From CALLVY01 sp937899855 (GTDB lineage: Bacteria > Bacteroidota > Bacteroidia > Chitinophagales > Saprospiraceae), in contig JBCBQC010000006.1 in NCBI GenBank assembly GCA_039820405.1, positions 68,319-132,318 of the forward strand: a DNA stretch of 64,000 bases, read 5' to 3'. Shown in pieces: positions 42,379 to 49,748 of the stretch (the first letter of the stretch is position 1; each line of letters starts with the position of its first letter). A program made the position numbers and the translations under genes. The notes beneath the pieces were generated by a model, which saw only the letters and a program-made list of their open reading frames with translations, did not search any database and was not told where the DNA came from.

Positions 42379-45300
42379 ATGACGACCGTTCGGTCCAGAA
42401 TCTTTCGTTGGCTAATGACCTACTACTTGCTGGGGGGCTTCGCTCCGATCCCGGTCACAAACCTCCTGGCCCAAGCCCCGCAGTTTGAAGCCTACGGCCT
42501 CGCCGAGGGGCTGTCGCAGGAGTACGTCAACGCCCTGGTCAAAGACCGCCGCGGCTTTTTGTGGATCGGTACCCAAGATGGCCTCAATCGATTCGACGGC
42601 TACACCTTCAAACACTACCGCCGCCACAAAAAGGATCCCCACGGCCTTCCCGGTAATTTTATCAATGCCCTGGCCCTGGACAGCCTGGGGCGCATCTGGG
42701 TGGGCACCAAAAACCACGGACTGGCCTACGGCGATCCACTTACCGAACGCTTTCACCGCGTGGTCATCGAAGGCCTGGCCGCCAATGCCCATTGCAATCA
42801 GCTGACCGTCGACCCGGACGGTACGGTTTACGCCGCTTTCCTGTCCGAGGGCATCGTCAAAATCAGCCCCCGAGGCGATAGCCTCCATCGCGAACGTTTG
42901 AACTTCGCCGCCACTGCTACCCCCAACATCACTACCCTCCAAGCTTTCCCCGACTTCTTGCTGGCCGGGAGCCGAGAGGGCGCCCTGTACTACGCGGATC
43001 GGCGCTTGGCCAAGCCGGAATTCCAGCGCCTGGCCCCCGATTTTGCGGGACAAAAGATCCATGCCTTCGCCGCCTTCCGCGAGCTCGTACTGATCGGAAC
43101 GGATGCGGGTGTATTCTACTGGCGACCGGGGACACCGCGGGTACAAAAGCTCCGGGGACTGAGGCTCAATGGGGCCTACGTCTACGAAATGGCGACGGAT
43201 GAGGAAGCCGCTTATTTCGCCACCGATGCGGGACTCTTTTACGCCAGCGATTTCAATGGCCAAGACGGTTTTGACCGTGTGCGTCACTACACTTCCGATG
43301 GACAAAGTGGACTCCAGTCTAACCTAATTACCCAACTGCTACTCGAAGCGGAAACGCTTTGGCTGGGGGGCAATCGCTTGTACTACCACGACCGGCGTCC
43401 ACCCGTTTTTAAAAGCATCGCCTCCCCGCTGGTCGCCAATCGGGTGGTGTATAGCCTGGTCGTCGATGGTGATCGAACCTGGGTGGGTACGGGAGCGGGC
43501 CTGTTGCTGGTGCGTGGGGAGCGGGTGTACGCGTACGGCAAGGCGGCGGGCTTGCCCCATTCCAAGGTTCGGCACCTGGCCATCGACCGGGAGGGGTACC
43601 TGTGGGTGGGTACGCAAAAGGGCGTGGTGCTGATTGATCGGGATGCCTTTGACCCGGAGCGACCCCAACTGCGGGACTTGCCCCAGCATCCGGTGGATTC
43701 GCTGCGGCTGGGACAGCCTAAGGTGCGCGACATCACGGTCGATGCGGTGGGGCGGGTTTGGATCGCCACCCTGGGCAAGGGCCTGTATCGCTTTGTCGGT
43801 ACGGTGGCGGGGGAAGATTTTCGCTTTCAACACTTTGCGCAAAGGCCGGGGGAGTTGGGGGGATTGAATACCAATGTTTGTTACGCCCTCACTCAAGATC
43901 GCGGGGGCCGCTACTGGATCGGGACCGAGGATGGGGTCAATACGCTGCGTCTGGACACCGATGGGCGGGCGGTGGAGTGGGCCTCCTTCCGGCATTCGCC
44001 CGAGGACCGCAGCTCCTTGAGCAACAATACCGTCCTGAGTTTTTGTGAAGACCAGCGGGGCAACCTCTGGATCGGCACCCTGCAGGGCCTCAACCGCTAC
44101 CTGCCGGAAAGCAATCGCTTCCGGGTCTATGATGAGGAAGACGGACTGAGCAACGCAGTGGTCTACGCCATCGTGGAGGCGGCGGGGCGGTTGTGGTTGA
44201 GTACCAACGCCGGCATCTTTGCCTTCGATCCCGAGACCGAGCGCTTTGAGCGCTACCACTCCGGCGACGGACTGCGCAACGAGGAATTTACCCTGGGTGC
44301 CGCCACGCGCGACTCGCTGGGCCAGCTGTACTTTGGTGGCGGGCGGGGCTACGACTTTTTCCATCCCCGCGATTTGGCCGCCCTCAATCGGGAGGGGCAG
44401 CTGGTATTTACGGACCTGAAGGTGGGGGAGACGGCCCGCCCGATGGGGGATCGCCTACGGCTGGAACACGACGAATTTCCGGTGTACCTACAATTCTCCG
44501 ATTTGCGCTACGGGCCACAAAAAAATGCCACCTTCCGCTACCAGTTGTCTCCCGGTACCGCCCAGTGGCACCAGCTTGGCGAGCGTCGCGAGTTGCAATT
44601 GCTCGACCTGGCCCCGGGCGATTACGAGCTGCGCGTACAGGGACAGACACGGGGACAAAGCTGGTCGACGCCCGCCCTGGCCATCGCCCTGGAGGTGCGG
44701 CCCCCCTGGTGGCGTTCCCGGGGCATGTACCTGGTCTACCTGTTGGTATCGCTGGGGCTCCTGTACGGCGGCTACCGCCTGCTGCTCGCCCGGCATTTGC
44801 AACGGGAGGAAACCAAAAAACTCCAGGAGATCGATGCCCTCAAGAGCCAGTTGTACACCAATATCACCCACGAATTTCGAACGCCGATTACGGTCATCAA
44901 GGGCCTGGCCAAACACCTCCAGGAGCAGCTGCCGGAGCGTACCAGCTCCGCCGCCTTTCGAACCCTGGACACCATCCAGCACAACAGCAGTCGGGTGCTC
45001 CAACTGGTCAATCAATTGCTGGACCTGGCCCGGATGGAGCAGCGCCGCTTTGTACTCCACTACGTACAGAGCGACGTGGCGTGGTACCTCGAACGGATCG
45101 TGGCGCAGTTTTCGTCCTACGCGGCGGCCCGCGGCACCACGCTGACCTTTTACAGCGAGACGCCCCGTCAACTGATGGATTTTGATCGGGATGCCTTGCA
45201 AAAGGTCCTGGGCAATTTGTTGAGCAACGCTTTGAAAAATTCGGAGCGGGAGGATACGGTGATCGTTCACCTGCGGGTGGAAGGGGAGGAGGCGCCCCGT

Positions 45301-46386
45301 TTGATCCTCAAGGTAAAGGACACGGGGCGGGGCATCCCTGCGGGGGAGGTCGCCCGTATTTTTGATCCTTTTTACCAGGCGGAGCGGGGCAATGGAACCC
45401 TCAGCGAGGGCTCGGGCATTGGCCTGAGTCTGACCCGGGAGCTGGTGCAGCTGATGGGGGGGACGATTGCGGTGGAAAGTGTCGAACACCAGGGGAGTAC
45501 CTTTACGGTGGTGCTGCCCATCCGCAATACGGCCGAGCTGGAACGGGCCCCCGAGCTGCTGGTGGATGCCTTCGCCCTGCGGCCCCCGGTGGCCCTGGAG
45601 GCCACGGCACCGGAGGCGGAGGCCGGGGAGCAGGAGAAGAAGGTCATCCTGGTGGTCGACGACAACGAGGACATTCGCTCCTTGCTGCGACTGAGCCTGG
45701 GGGAGCATTACCGGGTACTGACCGCGGGTAATGGCCGCGAGGGGGTGGCGGTGGCGATCGAACACCTTCCCGACGTGGTGATCAGCGACGTGATGATGTC
45801 CGATACCGATGGCTACGAACTGTGTGCCCAGCTAAAGGCCAACGACAAGACCAACCACATTCCCATCATTCTACTTACCGCCAAGGCCACCGATCAGGAT
45901 CGGCTGCGGGGTTTGTCGCGGGGGGCGGATGCCTTTATCACCAAGCCCTTCCAGCAGGCCGAGCTGTTTATCCGAATCGAAGAGCTGCTCAAACTGCGGC
46001 AACTGCTCTACCAAAAGTACGCGACGGCCTCGGCCTGGGATGCCGTCGAGCGGAGCGAGTTGGAAGATCAGGATGCGGCCTTTATCAACCGCGTACTCTA
46101 CCACATCGAGCAGCAGCTGGACGATCCCCAGCTCAATGCGGCCCGCCTCGCCCAAAAGCTGGCCCTGAGCGAATCCCAGCTCTACCGCAAGCTCAAAGCC
46201 CTGACCGGAAGCTCCACCGCCAATTTTATCCGCAAGGTCCGCTTGCAAAAGGCCAAATCCCTCCTCCAAAGTACCGCAGCGACCGTCTCCGAGATCGCCT
46301 ACCAGACCGGATTTCGCAGTCCCAGCTGGTTTAGTCGGGCTTTTAAGCAAGAATTTGGCTACGCGCCCAATGAAATGCGCAAGTAG
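42379..46386 (+). CDS. hybrid two-component system regulator (HTCS)
   Basis: 1335 residues combining all parts of a signalling pathway. A signal segment is followed by a periplasmic two-part beta-propeller (about 35-680) with repeated DxxGRIWVGT-like blades, for example FLWIGTQDGLNRFDGY and LWIGTLQGLNRY. A Y_Y_Y domain (about 690-775) and one membrane span (about 782-803) come next. The kinase has THEFRTPITVIKG (His831) and an ATPase domain (NLLSNALKNS, GRGIPAGEVARIFDPFYQ, GSGIGLSL). A receiver follows with VVISDVMMSD (Asp1137) and Lys in FITKPFQ, then an AraC-type DNA-binding domain (IAYQTGFRSPSWFSRAFKQEFGYAP). HTCS proteins usually bind glycan fragments in the periplasm and activate a neighbouring polysaccharide locus. 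None is adjacent, but the alginate locus begins 2.2 kb downstream. Confidence 0.95.
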   Translation: MTTVRSRIFRWLMTYYLLGGFAPIPVTNLLAQAPQFEAYGLAEGLSQEYVNALVKDRRGFLWIGTQDGLNRFDGYTFKHYRRHKKDPHGLPGNFINALALDSLGRIWVGTKNHGLAYGDPLTERFHRVVIEGLAANAHCNQLTVDPDGTVYAAFLSEGIVKISPRGDSLHRERLNFAATATPNITTLQAFPDFLLAGSREGALYYADRRLAKPEFQRLAPDFAGQKIHAFAAFRELVLIGTDAGVFYWRPGTPRVQKLRGLRLNGAYVYEMATDEEAAYFATDAGLFYASDFNGQDGFDRVRHYTSDGQSGLQSNLITQLLLEAETLWLGGNRLYYHDRRPPVFKSIASPLVANRVVYSLVVDGDRTWVGTGAGLLLVRGERVYAYGKAAGLPHSKVRHLAIDREGYLWVGTQKGVVLIDRDAFDPERPQLRDLPQHPVDSLRLGQPKVRDITVDAVGRVWIATLGKGLYRFVGTVAGEDFRFQHFAQRPGELGGLNTNVCYALTQDRGGRYWIGTEDGVNTLRLDTDGRAVEWASFRHSPEDRSSLSNNTVLSFCEDQRGNLWIGTLQGLNRYLPESNRFRVYDEEDGLSNAVVYAIVEAAGRLWLSTNAGIFAFDPETERFERYHSGDGLRNEEFTLGAATRDSLGQLYFGGGRGYDFFHPRDLAALNREGQLVFTDLKVGETARPMGDRLRLEHDEFPVYLQFSDLRYGPQKNATFRYQLSPGTAQWHQLGERRELQLLDLAPGDYELRVQGQTRGQSWSTPALAIALEVRPPWWRSRGMYLVYLLVSLGLLYGGYRLLLARHLQREETKKLQEIDALKSQLYTNITHEFRTPITVIKGLAKHLQEQLPERTSSAAFRTLDTIQHNSSRVLQLVNQLLDLARMEQRRFVLHYVQSDVAWYLERIVAQFSSYAAARGTTLTFYSETPRQLMDFDRDALQKVLGNLLSNALKNSEREDTVIVHLRVEGEEAPRLILKVKDTGRGIPAGEVARIFDPFYQAERGNGTLSEGSGIGLSLTRELVQLMGGTIAVESVEHQGSTFTVVLPIRNTAELERAPELLVDAFALRPPVALEATAPEAEAGEQEKKVILVVDDNEDIRSLLRLSLGEHYRVLTAGNGREGVAVAIEHLPDVVISDVMMSDTDGYELCAQLKANDKTNHIPIILLTAKATDQDRLRGLSRGADAFITKPFQQAELFIRIEELLKLRQLLYQKYATASAWDAVERSELEDQDAAFINRVLYHIEQQLDDPQLNAARLAQKLALSESQLYRKLKALTGSSTANFIRKVRLQKAKSLLQSTAATVSEIAYQTGFRSPSWFSRAFKQEFGYAPNEMRK

Positions 46387-46615
46387 TTGATTATCAATTT
46401 TTTAGTGGGTTTATTGCACGCTCCGTGCAAGAATAGTACACGCTTTTTTGGGGCGCTGTAGAATGGGGAAATCTTTTTTGTGGGATACTGAACGCCGGGC
46501 GTCCAAGTTGGCCCTAAATTGGGAGTAAACGATGCAGCCGCGACCCCATCAGCAGCCTGCGGAAGTCAGCGGCGCGCGTCAAATTAACGGAATCCCTGTA
46601 CAAATCACTAGCACA

Positions 46616-47974
46616 ATGAAGTATCCCATTCCTTTCTTTTTGTTTGCCATCCTGATGATATTACTCTCCACCAATTGCGACCAAGGTAGCAGTGCGTGTC
46701 CTTCTAATGCCTCCAGAGACGTGGATGGGGAATGCGTCTGTAACGAAGGTTTTGTCGAGGACAGTGAAGGAGATTGTGTACCCATCGACTGTCCCGAGAA
46801 TTCGACGCTCAATCCGGCTACCAAAGAATGCGAGTGTATGGAGGGCTACATCAAGACGACCGATGGGACTTGTATCCCGGACCCGGGCGTCAACTGCCCC
46901 GAGAATTCGACCTACAATGCGTCGACGCAGGCCTGCGAATGCAACGAGGGCTTTGAGCTCAATGAGGATGGCGAGTGCGTTGAAAAAGTGGACTGCCCCC
47001 CCAATTCCAGCTACAGTGAAGCCACGGATGCCTGCGAGTGCGATGAAGGCTACGAGGAGGATTACTACGGGGATTGTATAAAGAAGGAGGAGGAGGAAGA
47101 CTGCCCCGAGAATGCGACCTACATCGAGGCGGAGGACCGCTGCCAGTGCAATTCGGGCTACTACCCCTCGACGGATGGCGAGAGCTGCGTCATTTTTCAA
47201 GCCGATAGCTGGTACGGCATCTACGAGGTCTCGCAAAGCTGCTCGGGCTCGGGCGGGGACACTTACTTCATCAACGTGGAGGAGCTGCCGAACCAGCCCG
47301 ATTTCGTATCCATCGTCGGACTGTTTGGTTTTATTGAGTTTACGACGCTGCGGCTCAACGAGACGCGGACGGGGGCCGTCTTTCAGGATGGAGAAATCAT
47401 CGGGGGCAAACCCGCTTCCGGTGAGATCAGCTGGGACCTGCTGCCCGACGGGACCATCACCAATCTACTACTCGATGCGACTTACGACGGGGAATCCTGT
47501 ACGGGGACCTTCGATGTGGTGGAGGAAAACGAGAATCCCTGCCCGGACAACGCCACGTTCAGCAACCTGAAGTGTGTCTGCGATGCGGGCTACCGGGAGG
47601 TACCCGCGACGGGGGATTGTGCGGCTTGGAACCCCTACGGCGATTACGACCTTGACCAGTCGTGCAGCGGTTTGGGGGATTCCGACTATATGGTCCGCAT
47701 TGGCCAGGACACTTACCAGGGAGATCCAAACTTCATTTTGATCCAGAATTTGTTTGAGAGCAACCAGGGGGTTCGCTGCGAGTTGAACGACGAGTTGACG
47801 GGCGCTACGGTGGCACCGAATCAGTACATTTTTAGTGGGCAGCATTCGGAGCAGTTGTTGGTGACGGGAGAGATTCGCTGGGGCTTGCGGGAGGACGGCA
47901 CCTTTCAGGACGTGGCGTTTACCTACCAGACGGATACGGGGGATGCTTGTACGGCGGATTTGACGCCGCAGTAG
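46616..47974 (+). CDS. EGF-like Cys-rich lipoprotein with duplicated C-terminal domain
   Basis: 452 residues from ATG 46616; an upstream in-frame ATG at 46532 would bury the signal. A lipoprotein-type leader ends near Cys21 (ILLSTNC). Residues about 28-200 hold five EGF-like units of 35-40 residues with the pattern CPxNSxxxxxTxxCxCxEGYxxxxxGxC. Then come two related beta-rich domains of about 100 residues, beginning GIYEVSQSCSGSGGDTYFI and GDYDLDQSCSGLGDSDYMV, separated by a sixth EGF-like unit. Domains that look like a lipocalin or SusE type cannot be told from sequence alone. It is probably a surface or periplasmic lipoprotein. Very acidic. It follows the HTCS gene by 230 bp. Confidence 0.75.
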   Translation: MKYPIPFFLFAILMILLSTNCDQGSSACPSNASRDVDGECVCNEGFVEDSEGDCVPIDCPENSTLNPATKECECMEGYIKTTDGTCIPDPGVNCPENSTYNASTQACECNEGFELNEDGECVEKVDCPPNSSYSEATDACECDEGYEEDYYGDCIKKEEEEDCPENATYIEAEDRCQCNSGYYPSTDGESCVIFQADSWYGIYEVSQSCSGSGGDTYFINVEELPNQPDFVSIVGLFGFIEFTTLRLNETRTGAVFQDGEIIGGKPASGEISWDLLPDGTITNLLLDATYDGESCTGTFDVVEENENPCPDNATFSNLKCVCDAGYREVPATGDCAAWNPYGDYDLDQSCSGLGDSDYMVRIGQDTYQGDPNFILIQNLFESNQGVRCELNDELTGATVAPNQYIFSGQHSEQLLVTGEIRWGLREDGTFQDVAFTYQTDTGDACTADLTPQ

Positions 47975-48036
47975 GGGATTAGTAGGGGAATGGTAGGGGA
48001 ATAGTAGGGGAATAGTAGGGGAATAGTAGCGGAGGA
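47971..48036 (+). repeat. 11-bp tandem repeat
   Basis: Units GTAGGGGATTA, GTAGGGGAATG, three exact GTAGGGGAATA and a decayed GTAGCGGAGGA run head to tail for 66 bp. The first unit contains the stop codon of the EGF-like gene (TAG at 47972-47974). The unit equals about one helical turn. Confidence 0.9.
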
Positions 48037-48079
48037 GCGGAAAAAAGAAAAGAGACTTTTTGATAAAGATAAAGTTTGG

Positions 48080-48114
48080 AGTGGTCCTTCCGCTGGGAGG
48101 GCCACTGGTTTTTT
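48080..48114 (+). terminator. terminator after EGF-like lipoprotein gene
   Basis: AGTGGTCCT (48080-48088) pairs with AGGGCCACT (48098-48106) in a 9-bp stem with one G-T pair, followed by six T residues at 48109-48114. Confidence 0.82.
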
Positions 48115-48136
48115 ACAAAAATCTTTTTGGCCGGGG

Positions 48137-48167
48137 TTGGATATTCGGGGGGAATGAACTATTTTTG
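48137..48167 (+). promoter_or_regulatory. promoter of tRNA-Lys
   Basis: TTG (48137-48139), 20 bp, TATTTTTG (48160-48167) matches the Bacteroidota consensus. Transcription would start about 80 nt before the tRNA, leaving a 5' leader for RNase P to remove. Confidence 0.7.
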
Positions 48168-48255
48168 CGTCTCATTTGTAGAGAAAGTGGAATTTGATTA
48201 GCTTAGAGGTGCAAATGAGGTGGGGCAAAAAGAGGTCCCGCCGTTCCGATGACTT

Positions 48256-48328
48256 GACCTGGTAGCTCAGCTGGTAGAGCATTTGACTTTTAATCAAAGG
48301 GTCCCGGGTTCGAACCCCGGCCAGGTCA
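48256..48328 (+). tRNA. tRNA-Lys (anticodon TTT)
   Basis: 73 nt. The acceptor stem GACCTGG pairs with CCAGGTC, with A as discriminator. The D arm contains AGCTGGTAGAGC. The anticodon stem-loop TTTGA-CTTTTAA-TCAAA puts TTT at 48289-48291, reading AAA and AAG. The T arm is CCGGG-TTCGAAC-CCCGG. CCA is not encoded, so it must be added after RNase Z cleavage. Confidence 0.97.
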
Positions 48329-48341
48329 CTATCCACCTTAC

Positions 48342-48378
48342 AAAAGCCTTGTGAATTACATTTTCACAAGGCTTTTTT
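48342..48378 (+). terminator. terminator of tRNA-Lys
   Basis: AAAAGCCTTGTGAA and TTCACAAGGCTTTT form a 14-bp stem with a 7-nt loop, ending in a T-run. The A-run on the left makes it usable on both strands. Confidence 0.9.
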
Positions 48379-48529
48379 CGTACCCAACCACTACCACTAA
48401 GCCCATCCACCGCCACCGCGTTTTCTCCAAGCCCCCCACCTTCTCCCCCCCATTTCCCCGCATTCTCCGGTTTAAACAGCCCTTTGCCCCACTTTTTACG
48501 GCAGAAATGGGAAAAAACCACTAAAAATT

Positions 48530-48559
48530 TTTGCAATTCCCCATTAATGTCTAGTTTTG
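48530..48559 (+). promoter_or_regulatory. promoter of the alginate regulator gene
   Basis: TTTG (48530-48533), 18 bp, TAGTTTTG (48552-48559) is a full-consensus promoter. Transcription should start near 48565, about 55 nt before ATG 48620, which excludes the in-frame TTG at 48557. Confidence 0.75.
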
Positions 48560-48569
48560 GCGTACCATG

Positions 48570-48585
48570 AATTGGTTGACCAATT
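48570..48585 (+). promoter_or_regulatory. FadR/UxuR-type operator
   Basis: AATTGGTTGACCAATT has perfect 7-bp arms around a 2-bp centre and contains TGGTnnACCA, the core recognised by FadR and UxuR-type GntR repressors. It lies a few bases after the predicted transcription start of the GntR gene, a position expected for autorepression. Confidence 0.7.
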
Positions 48586-48619
48586 TTTAGTGAACCAAAA
48601 AAGCGAAATCAAATACCGT

Positions 48620-49360
48620 ATGGGAGAGTTCGACGTACTTAAGCGTTTTCAAGAAATAAGAATTGAATCCCCGGTGGATAAGATCATCCGGCAGGTCCGG
48701 GAATTGATCACCTCCGGGCAACTGAAACCGGGCGATAAACTGCCGCCCGAACGCAAACTGGCGGAAAAACTGGGTGTCGGTCGCAGTAACGTCCGCGACG
48801 CTATCAAGAAACTGGAATTCTACGGCATTCTCAAAACCCTCCCCCAGAGCGGAACGGTCGTAGCGGGCATGGGGATCACCGCCCTGGAGGGCCTAATCTC
48901 AGATGTGTTGAAAATCGAAAATAGTGACTTCGCCTCCCTCGTCGAAACCCGTGTACTGCTAGAAACCGAATCCGCCAAGCTAGCGGCCCAGCGACGCTCC
49001 GAGGCGGACCTGGACACCCTCAAGGCCGCCCTGGAAGCCTACGAAAATAAGATCCAACTGGGCCAACAAGCCGTCGAAGAGGATTTGCTCTTTCACCTAA
49101 AAATTGCGGAGGCCAGCCAAAACGTGGTCCTCAAATCCCTGATGCTGATCATCACGCCCGATATCATCAATAATTTTATCAAGCTCGACATCTGCGAAGA
49201 CGGCCGAACGGCCGACGTCTTACAGGAACACCGCATCATCCTACAACACATCGTCGCCCAAGAGCCGGAAGCGGCAGCGGCGGCCATGCAGGTCCACCTC
49301 AAAGACGTCTTCGACTACAGCCAACGCCTCAAACAACAGCAGGGCAATGGGAAAGCCTAG
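48620..49360 (+). CDS. GntR-family (FadR subfamily) regulator of the alginate locus
   Basis: 246 residues from ATG 48620. The N-terminal winged helix runs from VDKIIRQVRELITSGQLKPGDKLPPERKLAEKLGVGRSNVRDAIKKLEFYG to LPQSGTVVAG. The C-terminal all-helical FCD domain (about 100-240) has VETRVLLETESAKLAAQRR and the metal/ligand-site residues in DLLFHLKIAEAS and MQVHLKDV. FCD regulators of uronate pathways sense sugar acids such as KDG or unsaturated uronates and release DNA when these are bound. It precedes the alginate operon in the same orientation with a 388-bp gap. A TGGTnnACCA palindrome sits at its own start of transcription; no second perfect copy was seen before susC. Confidence 0.92.
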   Translation: MGEFDVLKRFQEIRIESPVDKIIRQVRELITSGQLKPGDKLPPERKLAEKLGVGRSNVRDAIKKLEFYGILKTLPQSGTVVAGMGITALEGLISDVLKIENSDFASLVETRVLLETESAKLAAQRRSEADLDTLKAALEAYENKIQLGQQAVEEDLLFHLKIAEASQNVVLKSLMLIITPDIINNFIKLDICEDGRTADVLQEHRIILQHIVAQEPEAAAAAMQVHLKDVFDYSQRLKQQQGNGKA

Positions 49361-49748
49361 CCCTCAATTGTTACCATATTGAACTATAACCAAACCTCTT
49401 CCGTATGAAACCAAATCACGCCCACAACTCTACCTAAGCAACTCCGACAATCCACCCTGATGGACGCTCGTAATGCTCCATCATTCGATTTCCGTACTTG
49501 CCCACGAGCTCGGCCGCCTTTCCAGCTTGGATAAAGCGCGCTCGGGCAGACCAAGCACTTCCAGTACCGACTGATGTACAGTCGGGTACCTGATACCGAC
49601 GTACGATCAACTACCGCATCTTTTGTAATCGCTCCCTCAAAGCAAACGCGCTTTAGGCTGAGGAGCTCTTTCCCCAGCCGAACCCTTAGATAGAAAAAGC
49701 CCACCCGAAGGTGAGCTGACATTAGGTAAATAAATAAAAAAAGAAATT
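49361..49748. other. 388-bp leader of the alginate operon
   Basis: No convincing gene on either strand. It has a hairpin CCGACTG-ATGTA-CAGTCGG (49567-49585), which GTA/TAC can extend, and a minus-strand terminator-like hairpin at 49698-49717. No clear TAnnTTTG on the plus strand; ATCTTTTG near 49619 is a poor match. The promoter of susC is therefore not assigned. Confidence 0.5.
49694..49717 (-). terminator. minus-strand terminator-like hairpin before susC
   Basis: On the minus strand AGCTCACC-TTCG-GGTGGGCT folds with one mismatch around a TTCG tetraloop closed by C-G, then runs into TTTTTCT. It is a good intrinsic terminator, yet no minus-strand gene lies to its right. It could end an antisense RNA that begins inside the susC 5' end. 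Confidence 0.5.

Noticed and set aside
49367..49385. CAATTGTTACCATATTG as a second GntR operator before susC
   Set aside because: Its arms do not align with TGGTnnACCA at the right spacing; only four outer bases pair.
49384..49722. Open frame of 112 codons on the minus strand in the susC leader
   Set aside because: Product is Arg- and Cys-rich with no domain-like pattern, it contains the hairpins of the region, and no promoter is seen. Treated as non-coding.
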